Shown here in pieces: positions 54,099-62,611 of a stretch of 64,000 bases of DNA; position 1 is the stretch's first letter; every line of letters begins with the position of its first letter. Source of the stretch: Firmicutes bacterium HGW-Firmicutes-2 (GTDB lineage Bacteria > Bacillota > Clostridia > Lachnospirales > Vallitaleaceae); NCBI GenBank assembly GCA_002841495.1, contig PGZV01000014.1, positions 62,973-126,972 of the forward strand. Reading direction: 5' to 3'. Below the pieces are notes generated by a model. The model was not told the DNA's origin and searched no databases. It saw nothing but the letters and a program-made list of their open reading frames with translations. Position numbers and translations under genes: made by a program.

Positions 54099-54880
54099 TC
54101 TATGTGATTGGTGGCACCCATGAGTGTCGTCAAATATGTGAAATGCTGAAGCATCATAATTTACCCTTTATATTAAGTGTTGCTACAAAACTGGGTGAAG
54201 ACACTTATGGTCACTATGCAGATCGTTTAATAGTAAAAAGACTGGATGCCGTTTCTATGGAAGCTTTAATTAGACAAGAAAAGATTAATTGGGTGATTGA
54301 TGCTTCTCATCCTCATGCCGCAATTGTGAGTCAACAAGCAATAGAGGCAGCAGAGAAAACCGGTATAGTTTATACACGATTTGTTAGAAAAATACAAAAG
54401 GATGACGCTTCTTATGGCATGTTTTTTGAGAATGATGAAGAAGCCTTAAGTTATTTATCCCGTCAGCAGGGGCAGGTTATGGTAACAGGAAGTAAGGCAT
54501 TAAAAGAGGCTATTAAAATTATTGGTATAAGTCGTATTGTTGCACGGGTAGTACCCTCAACGGAAAGTCTTCATCATTGTGAAGTTCTGGGACTCAAAAC
54601 CAATCAAATCATCGCCTTGTTAGGTCCTTTTAGTATTGAAATGAATAGGTTACTACTAAAAACGTATCATATTTCTTATTTGATGTTTAAGGAAGGCGGA
54701 GAAGGCAGTGGTTATATTGAGAAATTAAAAGCATGTGCTCTAGAAAATGTGAAGGCAATTGTAGTGAAAGTACCACATATAAAATATAGGGAGGTAACTG
54801 AATCATATGAAACGTTATTGGAAAAAATCAAGAATTATTACAATCGTCATGTTGCTGATCATAACAGTTGCAACAACTGA
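54095..54880 (+). CDS. cbiJ: Cobalt-precorrin-6A reductase
   Basis: A 261-residue NADH-dependent reductase. The start MIYVIGGTHECRQICEML, the central INWVIDASHPHAAIVSQQAI and the late LGPFSIEMNRLLLKTY are CbiJ/CobK signatures. It uses a GTG start overlapping the cbiH stop. Its last 74 bases are shared with cbiM in another frame. Confidence 0.93.
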   Translation: MIYVIGGTHECRQICEMLKHHNLPFILSVATKLGEDTYGHYADRLIVKRLDAVSMEALIRQEKINWVIDASHPHAAIVSQQAIEAAEKTGIVYTRFVRKIQKDDASYGMFFENDEEALSYLSRQQGQVMVTGSKALKEAIKIIGISRIVARVVPSTESLHHCEVLGLKTNQIIALLGPFSIEMNRLLLKTYHISYLMFKEGGEGSGYIEKLKACALENVKAIVVKVPHIKYREVTESYETLLEKIKNYYNRHVADHNSCNN

Positions 54881-55550
54881 GGTACATGCCATGCACATCA
54901 TGGAAGGTTTTTTACCGAAAGCATATGCACTTTTTTGGTGGGTCTTGTATATGCCATTTCTTATTATGGGCATGAAGAAATTAAAAAATGGTTTAGAAAA
55001 AGGCCATGATAACAAGCTTCTTATAGGTTTGGTTGCTGCTTTTACTTTTTGCATTTCTGCCCTAAAAATCCCTTCTGTTGTTGGCAGTTGTTCGCACCCG
55101 ACAGGCATTGGGCTAGGTGCTATTTTATTTGGTCCACTCATGATGGCTTTTATTGCTGCGATTGTATTGTTGCTACAGGCGCTTATTCTTTCTCATGGCG
55201 GTATAACCACGTTGGGTGCTAACGGATTTTCAATGGGTGTTGTAGGTCCTTTTGCTGCATTCTTCGCTTATAAACTTGCGTTAAAATCCGGTTTATCTAA
55301 GAAAGTGGCTATTTTCATTGCTGCATTTTCCAGTAATTTCTTAACCTATGTTATGACGTCTATTCAACTGGGTACAGCCTTTTCAGGCCAAGAAGGGGTT
55401 GTTCTGTCAACTTTAAAATACTTAAGTATTTTCAGTTTGACTCAATTGCCAATAGCCATCTTAGAAGGATTTCTAACGGTTCTTATTTTTAATTTGCTTC
55501 GAGAAAATAAGGAACAGATTCGACTTGTGGGAATGGAGGAAATATTATGA
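54807..55550 (+). CDS. cbiM: Cobalt ECF transporter substrate-binding membrane protein
   Basis: A 247-residue protein. A cleavable signal ends near VHA, so the mature chain starts MHIMEGFLP. The free N-terminal Met-His of that segment binds Co2+ in the family. About seven helices follow, including KIPSVVGSCSHPTGIGLGAILFGP. GGGAGGT lies 11 bases before the ATG, inside cbiJ. It imports cobalt for CbiX, with CbiN, CbiQ and CbiO. Confidence 0.95.
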   Translation: MKRYWKKSRIITIVMLLIITVATTEVHAMHIMEGFLPKAYALFWWVLYMPFLIMGMKKLKNGLEKGHDNKLLIGLVAAFTFCISALKIPSVVGSCSHPTGIGLGAILFGPLMMAFIAAIVLLLQALILSHGGITTLGANGFSMGVVGPFAAFFAYKLALKSGLSKKVAIFIAAFSSNFLTYVMTSIQLGTAFSGQEGVVLSTLKYLSIFSLTQLPIAILEGFLTVLIFNLLRENKEQIRLVGMEEIL

Positions 55551-55831
55551 AAACAAAACAAAACTTAATCTTAATCGGTATTGTTATTTTACTGGCCATC
55601 ACACCCCTTATTATTAATCCAAACAGTGAATATAAAGGAGCAGATGGTGCGGCACAAGACCAAATCATTCTTGAATATCCGGATTATGAGCCATGGTTTA
55701 CGCCTTTCTTTGAACCTGCCAGTGGAGAAATTGAAAGCTTTTTCTTTTCCATGCAAGCGGCTATAGGTGCCGGATTCATTGCCTACTTTTTTGGTAGAAT
55801 GAAGGGAAGACAAGACAATGCTAAGCATTGA
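55547..55831 (+). CDS. cbiN: Cobalt transporter auxiliary protein
   Basis: A 94-residue protein with two membrane helices (residues ~6-24 and ~68-86) and an extracellular loop containing EYKGADGAAQDQI and DYEPWFTPFFEPASGEIESFFF, the CbiN signature. It is required with CbiM for Co2+ uptake. ATGA overlap with cbiM and a 14-base overlap with cbiQ. Confidence 0.94.
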   Translation: MKTKQNLILIGIVILLAITPLIINPNSEYKGADGAAQDQIILEYPDYEPWFTPFFEPASGEIESFFFSMQAAIGAGFIAYFFGRMKGRQDNAKH

Positions 55832-56501
55832 CAGCATCATAGAAAACAATCCTTTTAGGCATATACCTTATAAAATCAGGATTGGTATATCGTTATTTTT
55901 TTTAATAACCTCTCAAATAATAGATCAGACTTTGATTTATTCTTTACTATTGTTGAGTTTATCCATTTTTACGTTTATTGGTATTTACAAACACAAGAAA
56001 AGCTTTATTCATATATGGTTTATGTCACTTGTTTTTTTACTACCAACTTTGTTAGGTATTGTATTCGTGACAAGAGTAGAAGGACAAGATGTTTTGACCA
56101 CTATAGGTCAAAACCCGCCATGGCTTTATGTGACACATGAAAGCTTATTGCTGGGGATTGAAACCACAATAAGGGTTTTAAGCTCCTTTTCTATTATGCT
56201 TTTTTTAATTATGAGTTCTTCAATATGGGAAATTGGTCGATTTTTAAGATGGGTCAAAGTTCCTAAAATGTTCGTTGAAATACTGCTTCTGACGTATAGA
56301 TTTCTTTTTCTGATCTATGAAGAAGGTGTGGATATGATTATGGCTCAAGAGTTAAGAATTGGCTATTGCGGTATTGGAACCGGACTAAAAAGTTTGTCTC
56401 TTTTACTTGGACAATTATTTTTAAATACGATCATAAGGGCACAGGAAATGGAAGAAGCTTTGCAGATGCGATTATATGAGGGAGAGTATTTATATGGTTG
56501 A
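55818..56501 (+). CDS. cbiQ: Cobalt ECF transporter T component
   Basis: A 227-residue membrane protein with about five helices and the two cytoplasmic coupling motifs of the EcfT family (RVLSSFSIMLFLIMSS region; AQELRIGYCG and IRAQEMEEALQMRLYEGEY at the end). It transmits ATPase motion from CbiO to CbiM. Confidence 0.9.
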   Translation: MLSIDSIIENNPFRHIPYKIRIGISLFFLITSQIIDQTLIYSLLLLSLSIFTFIGIYKHKKSFIHIWFMSLVFLLPTLLGIVFVTRVEGQDVLTTIGQNPPWLYVTHESLLLGIETTIRVLSSFSIMLFLIMSSSIWEIGRFLRWVKVPKMFVEILLLTYRFLFLIYEEGVDMIMAQELRIGYCGIGTGLKSLSLLLGQLFLNTIIRAQEMEEALQMRLYEGEYLYG

Positions 56502-57297
56502 ATGTAAAGATGTGAGTTATATCTATACCGATGGAACAGTAGCTCTTAGTCATATGGATTTTTCAACGGCTAATGGGCAAGTGATTGGTGTGGTAGGTTC
56601 CAATGGAGCAGGCAAATCTACTTTGTTTAAATGTTTGACAGGCATTATAAAACCTACCACAGGTCATTTGACATATGGTCATCAACCTATAAAATACGAT
56701 AAAAAAAGCCTTCAGGATCTTCGGAAGAAAGTGAATATTGTACTACAAGGTGTGGAAAAACAGATTTTTCTTCCCATTGTTAAAGACGATATTGCCTTTG
56801 GTCCGAGGAACCTTAGAATGTCTTCAGACATCGTTGAAAGAAAAACCTTAGAAGCTATAAAAATCACAGCCTTAGAAAGCTGTAAAGATAAGCTGATACA
56901 CAATTTAAGCTATGGACAAAAGAAAAGAGTTGCCATTGCTGGTGTACTGGCATTAAACCCGGAAATCATTATTTTTGACGAGCCGGAAGCCGGTCTGGAC
57001 CCCTATATGAAGCAACAAATGGTGCTTTTGATTAAAGCTTTATCTGAATCAGGGAAAACAATCATCATGGCCAGTCATAATATGGATTTTATTTACGAGA
57101 CCTGTGATTATGTATACCTTCTAAAAAAGGGAAATCCTATAGCAGATGGGACACCTAAAGATATTTTAGGTGATTATGAACTTATGGTAACAGCGGATAT
57201 GGAGATGCCTTGGATTCTTAAAGTATGTCATCAATTAAACATTCCCCCGGTTGATTCGGAAGAAAATCTATTCAAAATGGTTAAGGGTCAAAACTAA
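56494..57297 (+). CDS. cbiO: Cobalt ECF transporter ATPase
   Basis: A 267-residue ABC ATPase: Walker A GSNGAGKSTLF (~residues 36-46), Q-loop IVLQGVEKQIF, signature LSYGQKKRVAIAG and Walker B IIIFDEPEAGLDP. The ATG at 56494 has GAGGGAGAG upstream within the cbiQ end. It energises CbiMNQ. Confidence 0.94.
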   Translation: MVECKDVSYIYTDGTVALSHMDFSTANGQVIGVVGSNGAGKSTLFKCLTGIIKPTTGHLTYGHQPIKYDKKSLQDLRKKVNIVLQGVEKQIFLPIVKDDIAFGPRNLRMSSDIVERKTLEAIKITALESCKDKLIHNLSYGQKKRVAIAGVLALNPEIIIFDEPEAGLDPYMKQQMVLLIKALSESGKTIIMASHNMDFIYETCDYVYLLKKGNPIADGTPKDILGDYELMVTADMEMPWILKVCHQLNIPPVDSEENLFKMVKGQN

Positions 57298-57335
57298 GTT
57301 TCACTAATTCACACACAATAGATGGAGGTATTAAG

Positions 57336-58661
57336 ATGAAAGGTATTTTGTTTGCGGCACCTTCTAGTGGTTCAGGAAAGACAACGGTCACTTCCGGTAT
57401 TATTAGAGCATTACATAATAAGGGGTATCGTATTAGCCCTTTTAAAACGGGACCGGACTATATTGACAAAGGTTTTTTAGAAATGGCTGCAAAAAACACT
57501 GCCGGTAATTTGGACCTGCATCTGCAAGGCGACTTAGGGGTGCTTGAAGCATTCACTTATGTCAAGCCGGATACAGAGTATTGTATCATTGAAGGGGCTA
57601 TGGGTTATTATGACGGTATCTATAATACTTTTGAAAATTCCAGTTATGATATTTCTAAGAAAATCGGGGTCAATACGATTTTAATCTATACGCCTAAAGG
57701 AGAGATGTTTACAGCGGTGACCAAAATAAAAGGCATGGTAGATTTTGGTCACAACAGTATTATAGGGGTCATCCTTAATAAAGTTACAGAGGCACATTAT
57801 GACATGTTACGTATTCAAATAGAAAATCATGTAGGCGTCAAAGTTCTTGGATATCTGCCTACAATCCCAGAGATAGAATTTAAAAGTAGACACCTTGGTC
57901 TTATTCAAAGTGAAGAAATGGTAAAACTGGATTCGAATTTGGACCATTTAGCAGAGGTTGTTGAAAAAACCATAGATTTGCAATCAATTCTGAACATGTG
58001 CAAAACCATTCCAAAACAAATTAGAAAAAGTTTGAAGGTTAAAAAAAAAGACCTTATAATAGGTGTAGCAAAAGATAAGGCTTTTTCATTTTTTTATCGA
58101 GAGAATTTGGAGATGTTAGCATCTGTCGGCAAAGTTGTTTATTTTTCACCTTTATCGGACTTATGCCTACCGAATTGTCATATGCTTTATTTAGGTGGCG
58201 GCTATCCTGAGTTATATAAAGAAGCCCTGTCAAATAATCATGAAATGCTAGAGGCTATTCGGATGTTTTCTGAAAAAGGTGGCCATATATTTGCAGAATG
58301 TGGTGGCTTTATGTACTTGAATGAGGCTATAGAAGGTTATAAAATGGTCGGTATTTTTAAAGGAGAAATAAAAATGACGACAAGACTCCAAAGATTTGGT
58401 TACATCGACATCATTTTAGATCAAACATGTTTTTTAGGTGATAAAGGTGACTGGATACGTGGTCATGAATTTCATAGAAGTCATTGTTCTATTGAAGATA
58501 AGGATGAAATAAGAAGCATTATGACCATAAAAAAAACAGGAAAAGATAACCACTGGCATTGCGGTTATCTTTATAAAAACACCTATGGTGGTTACCCACA
58601 TTTTAGCTTTATGGGAAATGAAAAAATGTTTACCAATATCATGAATCGTTTGACACTCTAA
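57336..58661 (+). CDS. cbiA: Cobyrinate a,c-diamide synthase
   Basis: A 441-residue glutamine-dependent amidotransferase amidating the a and c side chains of cobyrinate. The N-terminal P-loop (FAAPSSGSGKTTVTSGI) and the TGPDYIDKGF region bind ATP and substrate. The C-terminal GATase domain has nucleophile Cys322 in FAECGGFMYL and a late His in HEFHRSH. GATGGAGG precedes the ATG. It is the last gene of the cbi operon. The later steps (cbiP, cbiB, cobU/S/T) are not in the window. Confidence 0.95.
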   Translation: MKGILFAAPSSGSGKTTVTSGIIRALHNKGYRISPFKTGPDYIDKGFLEMAAKNTAGNLDLHLQGDLGVLEAFTYVKPDTEYCIIEGAMGYYDGIYNTFENSSYDISKKIGVNTILIYTPKGEMFTAVTKIKGMVDFGHNSIIGVILNKVTEAHYDMLRIQIENHVGVKVLGYLPTIPEIEFKSRHLGLIQSEEMVKLDSNLDHLAEVVEKTIDLQSILNMCKTIPKQIRKSLKVKKKDLIIGVAKDKAFSFFYRENLEMLASVGKVVYFSPLSDLCLPNCHMLYLGGGYPELYKEALSNNHEMLEAIRMFSEKGGHIFAECGGFMYLNEAIEGYKMVGIFKGEIKMTTRLQRFGYIDIILDQTCFLGDKGDWIRGHEFHRSHCSIEDKDEIRSIMTIKKTGKDNHWHCGYLYKNTYGGYPHFSFMGNEKMFTNIMNRLTL

Positions 58662-58689
58662 TCATGTTGACTTATTTTATTTGTTTTCA

Positions 58690-58717
58690 TTGTATTTATA
58701 TATATCTTTGGTATGAT
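58690..58717 (+). promoter_or_regulatory. Probable promoter for sppA
   Basis: TTGTAT (58690-58695) and TATGAT (58712-58717) with 16-base spacing, in the 99-base AT-rich gap after cbiA. Confidence 0.45.
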
Positions 58718-58760
58718 AGTATACAGGTAAAAAATTTAGTGAGATGACAAGGAGATTATT

Positions 58761-59771
58761 ATGAATACAAAAAGATGGATAGCTATTGGATTGGCGGTGG
58801 TAGTATTTTTCTCATCACTTTTGATTTCGGCAATAGGAAATGTACTGACAAAAGATGTAGAAAAAACATCTTTATGGGAATCAATTATGAGTGATGCAAT
58901 GACGGAAAACATTCTAAGAGAGGGTTTGACAGATAAAAGAATTGTTGTTGTTGATGTAACCGGCATAATCATTCAAGGCGATTTAAGCTATTTTACGCCG
59001 CCAAGCTATGATCATCAAAAAATCTTAAGTGATTTGGATAGGATTATTGAAGATACATCGATAAAAGCCGTGCTGATTAGAGTTGATAGCCCAGGTGGTG
59101 GTGTCTATGAAAGTGCACAGTTAAGAGATAAAATTAAAGAGATGAAAGAAATAAGAGATATACCCATTTATGTGGTGATGGAAAGTATGGCGACAAGTGG
59201 AGGCTACTATGTATCGGCTGATGCAGATAAGATATTTGCATCAAAAGAAACAATAACAGGATCCATCGGCGTCATCATGTCCGGGCTTAATTTATCCGGA
59301 CTTATGGAAAAGTATGGTGTTGAGGATACGACCGTTAAAAGTGGTGACTTAAAGGATGTTGGGTCAGCAACGCGTCCGACGACTGAAGAAGATACTAAAG
59401 TACTGCAAGATCTCGTTGACGGGATGTACGAAAGGTTTGTTGATGTTGTTGTAGATGGCAGGGATATGGATAGAGCGCTTGTCTATGAGCTAGCAGATGG
59501 GCGCATCTATGACGGAGAGCAAGCTCTTGATGTTGGTCTTATAGATGTTATTGGTTATTATGACCAAGCTATGTTCGATTTAGAAAGTACTTATGAGCTT
59601 GAAGATGCTCAAATATTTTCATATTCAAGTTCGGAATTTCCATTTGTTAGTCAGTTTATGTCAGAAATCACCATGCTGATACGAGGGAAAAATATGGGTT
59701 CCATAGGTGATATTAATATATCGGGGATGAACAGTAAACAAGGATTTATGTATATATATGGAGGATATTAG
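58761..59771 (+). CDS. sppA: Signal peptide peptidase SppA (short form)
   Basis: A 336-residue membrane-anchored serine protease degrading cleaved signal peptides. An N-terminal helix (~residues 5-25) anchors it. The catalytic dyad is Ser146 (MATSGGYYV) and Lys198 (SGDLKDVGSATRP), with the oxyanion/substrate strand AVLIRVDSPGGGVYES. The length fits the single-domain Gram-positive form. ACAAGGAG precedes the ATG. It overlaps no gene, but the next starts one base after its stop. Confidence 0.94.
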   Translation: MNTKRWIAIGLAVVVFFSSLLISAIGNVLTKDVEKTSLWESIMSDAMTENILREGLTDKRIVVVDVTGIIIQGDLSYFTPPSYDHQKILSDLDRIIEDTSIKAVLIRVDSPGGGVYESAQLRDKIKEMKEIRDIPIYVVMESMATSGGYYVSADADKIFASKETITGSIGVIMSGLNLSGLMEKYGVEDTTVKSGDLKDVGSATRPTTEEDTKVLQDLVDGMYERFVDVVVDGRDMDRALVYELADGRIYDGEQALDVGLIDVIGYYDQAMFDLESTYELEDAQIFSYSSSEFPFVSQFMSEITMLIRGKNMGSIGDINISGMNSKQGFMYIYGGY

Positions 59772-59772
59772 T

Positions 59773-60225
59773 ATGGAGGCTTTCAACAAATATCCCAAAA
59801 TTGTATATGCAGGTTTTTGGATGCGATTTTTTGCTTATCTTCTGGACTTAATCATTGTCGGTAGCATACAAAGAATGATGCTTTTCTTTCTAGGAGAAGG
59901 ATTACCAAAAACAACGTTGTCCGTTATATTATTTTTAGCGTATTTTGTCTTAATGACAAAATTAAATCAAGGGCAGACTTTAGGAAAGATGGTGTTTGGC
60001 CTTCGCGTTATTTGTTTCAAGGAAGAAAAACTTTCATGGTCAACGGTTTTGGTAAGAGAGTTGTTCGGTCGCTATGTGCAGAAAATTATTTGGCCGATGT
60101 ATCTTCTTGTAGTGTTTACGCCTTATAAACAACACGTGATAGACATATTAGCAGACACATCCGTGGTGACTGAAAACTATATATATTTGTTACTTAACAA
60201 TCCTACTTCTGAGATAACTTCATGA
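59773..60225 (+). CDS. RDD-family membrane protein
   Basis: A 150-residue protein with about three hydrophobic helices. The family's conserved residues appear as WMRFFAYLLDLIIVGS (R-D), GQTLGKMVFGLRVI and REL near the third helix. RDD proteins may act as small ion exchangers, but function is unproven. The ATG at 59773 has GGAGG 8 bases upstream, within the sppA end; an ATG at 59758 is less well placed. Confidence 0.88.
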   Translation: MEAFNKYPKIVYAGFWMRFFAYLLDLIIVGSIQRMMLFFLGEGLPKTTLSVILFLAYFVLMTKLNQGQTLGKMVFGLRVICFKEEKLSWSTVLVRELFGRYVQKIIWPMYLLVVFTPYKQHVIDILADTSVVTENYIYLLLNNPTSEITS

Positions 60226-60323
60226 TGGCAATACTCTTTAATTTTTGTCAGTGTTTGAAACAATAAAAATTATGAGGGTCGTACACGCATTAAATTGATT
60301 TTATATATGAAAGAGGTTATGTT

Positions 60324-61379
60324 ATGAAAAAGATGAAAGTGAAAGTCAAAAGGCTGAAAAAGGGATCTAACATTGCCATAATATCGCCATCAAATGGACT
60401 GGCAAGTGTGTTTCCACATATTTATGAAATGGGGCTTAAAAATCTATCAGAAGTCTTTGGCTTCAATATGGTTGAATATCCCACATCCAGAATGCTCAAT
60501 GAGGACCTGTACAACAATCCAAAACTTAGGGCTGATGATATTCAACATGCTTTTGAAGATGAGAGGATAGATGGCATTATATGTACCATCGGCGGTTATG
60601 AGTCAGTGAGAATTCTTGAACATCTGGATATGGATATTATTATGAACCATCCCAAATTCATCATGGGATTCTCAGATGCTACCACTTTTTTAAGCTACTT
60701 TAACAAATGGGGTTTAGTAACATTTTATGGTCCCTCTGTAATGGCTGGGTTGGCACAAATGAAAAATATGGATCAATCCTATGAAAAGCACCTTAAAGAT
60801 ATGCTTCTAAAAAACAATAAGTCCTATATTTTTAAGCCATATAAGCAATACACCAATGGATACAAAGATTGGTCGAATTCAGAGTTTGTCGGTCAATGTG
60901 AAGCCTTTTACGATAATGAAAGTGGATTTGAATTTTATCTGGATGATGAACCATCAGAAGGAGAATTGTGGGGAGGATGCATTGAAGTCCTTGAATTTAT
61001 AAAGGGAACTAAATATTGGCCAGATTCGGATTTTTGGTATAATAAGGTATTGTTTCTAGAAACCTCAGAAGAAAAGCCAAGTCCTATGGCCGTTGGTTAT
61101 ATGCTACGTAACTATGGTATACAGGGTGTTTTAAACAGCATTAAAGGTCTTTTAATCGCTAGGCCTAAGGATTATAGTGAAGAAGAGAAAGCAGCACTTA
61201 AAAACATTGTAATGGATATAATGACAGTAGAATTTAAGGTGCAGGATATTCCGGTAGTTTTTAACATGGATTTTGGCCATACAGATCCTAAGTTGATTCT
61301 ACCTCTTGGTTGTGTTGTCAGAATAAAACCTAAGGAAAAATGCATTGAACTAATAGAAAGTCCTTTCTTGGATTCATAG
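60324..61379 (+). CDS. S66-family LD-carboxypeptidase / MccF-like serine peptidase
   Basis: A 351-residue cytosolic enzyme. The nucleophile is probably Ser117 in MGFSDATTFL. GGCIEVLEF would hold the catalytic Glu and NMDFGHTDP the His. The length and the GYMLRNYGIQG region favour the MccF-like subgroup, which also cleaves microcin C-type acyl-adenylates, over strict murein tetrapeptide LD-carboxypeptidases. It stands alone after a 98-base gap. GAAAGAGG lies upstream of its ATG. Confidence 0.87.
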   Translation: MKKMKVKVKRLKKGSNIAIISPSNGLASVFPHIYEMGLKNLSEVFGFNMVEYPTSRMLNEDLYNNPKLRADDIQHAFEDERIDGIICTIGGYESVRILEHLDMDIIMNHPKFIMGFSDATTFLSYFNKWGLVTFYGPSVMAGLAQMKNMDQSYEKHLKDMLLKNNKSYIFKPYKQYTNGYKDWSNSEFVGQCEAFYDNESGFEFYLDDEPSEGELWGGCIEVLEFIKGTKYWPDSDFWYNKVLFLETSEEKPSPMAVGYMLRNYGIQGVLNSIKGLLIARPKDYSEEEKAALKNIVMDIMTVEFKVQDIPVVFNMDFGHTDPKLILPLGCVVRIKPKEKCIELIESPFLDS

Positions 61380-61431
61380 TGACCAAACATTTTCATTATA
61401 TAGAATGAAAATAGATAGTATGGAGGTTAAG

Positions 61432-62187
61432 ATGAAATATTATATAATTACAGGTACATCAAAAGGACTGGGGGAAGCCCTTGCTTTGGAATTACTAAGC
61501 GAAGGTAACTATGTTATAGGGATATCCAGATCTACAAGTCATCAGATTGATGAGGTGGTTCGACAAAAGGATTCTAACTGGACCCATATCTCATGGGATA
61601 TCAGTCGGATGGCTGGACTGGCATCACTTATGGATGCGGTGTTTGATGTTATAAATTTAGAAGAAGCGACATACATTTGCCTAATTAACAATGCCGGTGT
61701 GGTCACACCAGTCAAAGTTATAGAAAAGTGCAAGGAAGAGGAAATTAAGGAAGCATTCACTATAAATACTTTAGCGCCTATATTTATGACGGCAAAATTT
61801 ATTGAAAGGCTTCAAACACTAAAAATAGATAAACATGTTGTCAATATATCATCAGGGGCAGGGAAGAATCCATATGATGGTTGGAGTTGTTACTGTAGCA
61901 CGAAGGCGGCTATGGATATGTTTACAAGATGTGTTGGAAAAGAACAGGAGAAAAGTGATTTTCCGGTAAGAATCATATCATTGGCTCCTGGGATTATTGA
62001 TACCAATATGCAAGGTATTATTCGAGCAGCAACTGAAGAAGAGTTTAGCCTAGTTGAAAAGTTTATAGATTATAAGAAAAAGGGTGTTCTATTTGCACCG
62101 ACAGAGGCGGCTAAAAAAATCCTTGAAGTTTTGGAAGTGATGGCCCTGTCTCAAGGTGAGCTTTTGGATATAAGGGACTATATATAA
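61432..62187 (+). CDS. Short-chain dehydrogenase/reductase (YueD/benzil-reductase-like)
   Basis: A 251-residue SDR. The cofactor loop is TGTSKGLG (residues 7-14), NNAGVV follows, and the catalytic Tyr154-x3-Lys158 lies in CYCSTKAAMDMF with Ser in NISSGAG. IISLAPGIIDTNMQ is typical of the YueD/(S)-benzoin-forming group. The physiological substrate is unknown. The ATG at 61432 follows TGGAGG. Confidence 0.88.
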   Translation: MKYYIITGTSKGLGEALALELLSEGNYVIGISRSTSHQIDEVVRQKDSNWTHISWDISRMAGLASLMDAVFDVINLEEATYICLINNAGVVTPVKVIEKCKEEEIKEAFTINTLAPIFMTAKFIERLQTLKIDKHVVNISSGAGKNPYDGWSCYCSTKAAMDMFTRCVGKEQEKSDFPVRIISLAPGIIDTNMQGIIRAATEEEFSLVEKFIDYKKKGVLFAPTEAAKKILEVLEVMALSQGELLDIRDYI

Positions 62188-62403
62188 TGTTTACTACCAA
62201 AACAACTTTTCAGGGTTAATCATTTGATGTTTGACTTGAGTATGAGTTTATTTCTAAACACTAATACCTATATATCGATTGGAGCATAGATGCTAATATG
62301 TGATTAATAATTATTTTACACAAACTGTATTCGGATAAATAAAAAATCGTATATTTACATCTACATTAATTGAGAACATGAAAATACTAATGTAATGCTT
62401 CAT
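62188..62403. other. AT-rich intergenic stretch upstream of the c-di-GMP riboswitch
   Basis: About 215 bases without a gene. The promoter for the riboswitch transcript should lie near 62370-62396. A weak candidate is TTGAGA (62370) with TGTAAT (62391) at 15-base spacing. Confidence 0.4.
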
Positions 62404-62473
62404 ACTGATAATAGCAAACCATTCGAAAGTTTGGGACGCAAAACTAAAGGGCCTGTAAAATGGTAGCCAGTTT
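62404..62473 (+). ncRNA. Cyclic di-GMP-I (GEMM) riboswitch aptamer
   Basis: The conserved GEMM-I elements occur in order: GCAAACC (62414-62420), the CGAAAG tetraloop (62424-62429), GGGACGCAAA (62433-62442), GGGCCTG, and GGTAGCC (62462-62468). A stem AAACT (62441-62445) with AGTTT (62469-62473) closes the second helix. The first hairpin (CCATTC/GTTTGG) has two mismatches, a mild departure. A terminator overlaps the 3' side, and the next gene is a surface protein, a typical target of this riboswitch. Confidence 0.88.
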
Positions 62474-62491
62474 CCAACGGGAAGTTTTTTT
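62470..62491 (+). terminator. Terminator of the c-di-GMP riboswitch
   Basis: A 6-bp stem GTTTCC/GGAAGT (62470-62475 and 62480-62485, two G-U pairs) with loop AACG, then seven T. Its left arm shares bases 62470-62473 with the aptamer's closing stem, so ligand binding would block it: predicted ON switch. Confidence 0.7.
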
Positions 62492-62611
62492 ATTGATAAA
62501 TTAGTAGAATAAATAAAAATGAAAAATATTAGTTGAAAGGCAAATCATAAATACATTAGCACAAAATAATGAGTTTTCAGGTGTAGCCTGTTCATAAAGG
62601 AGGGAATCAAA

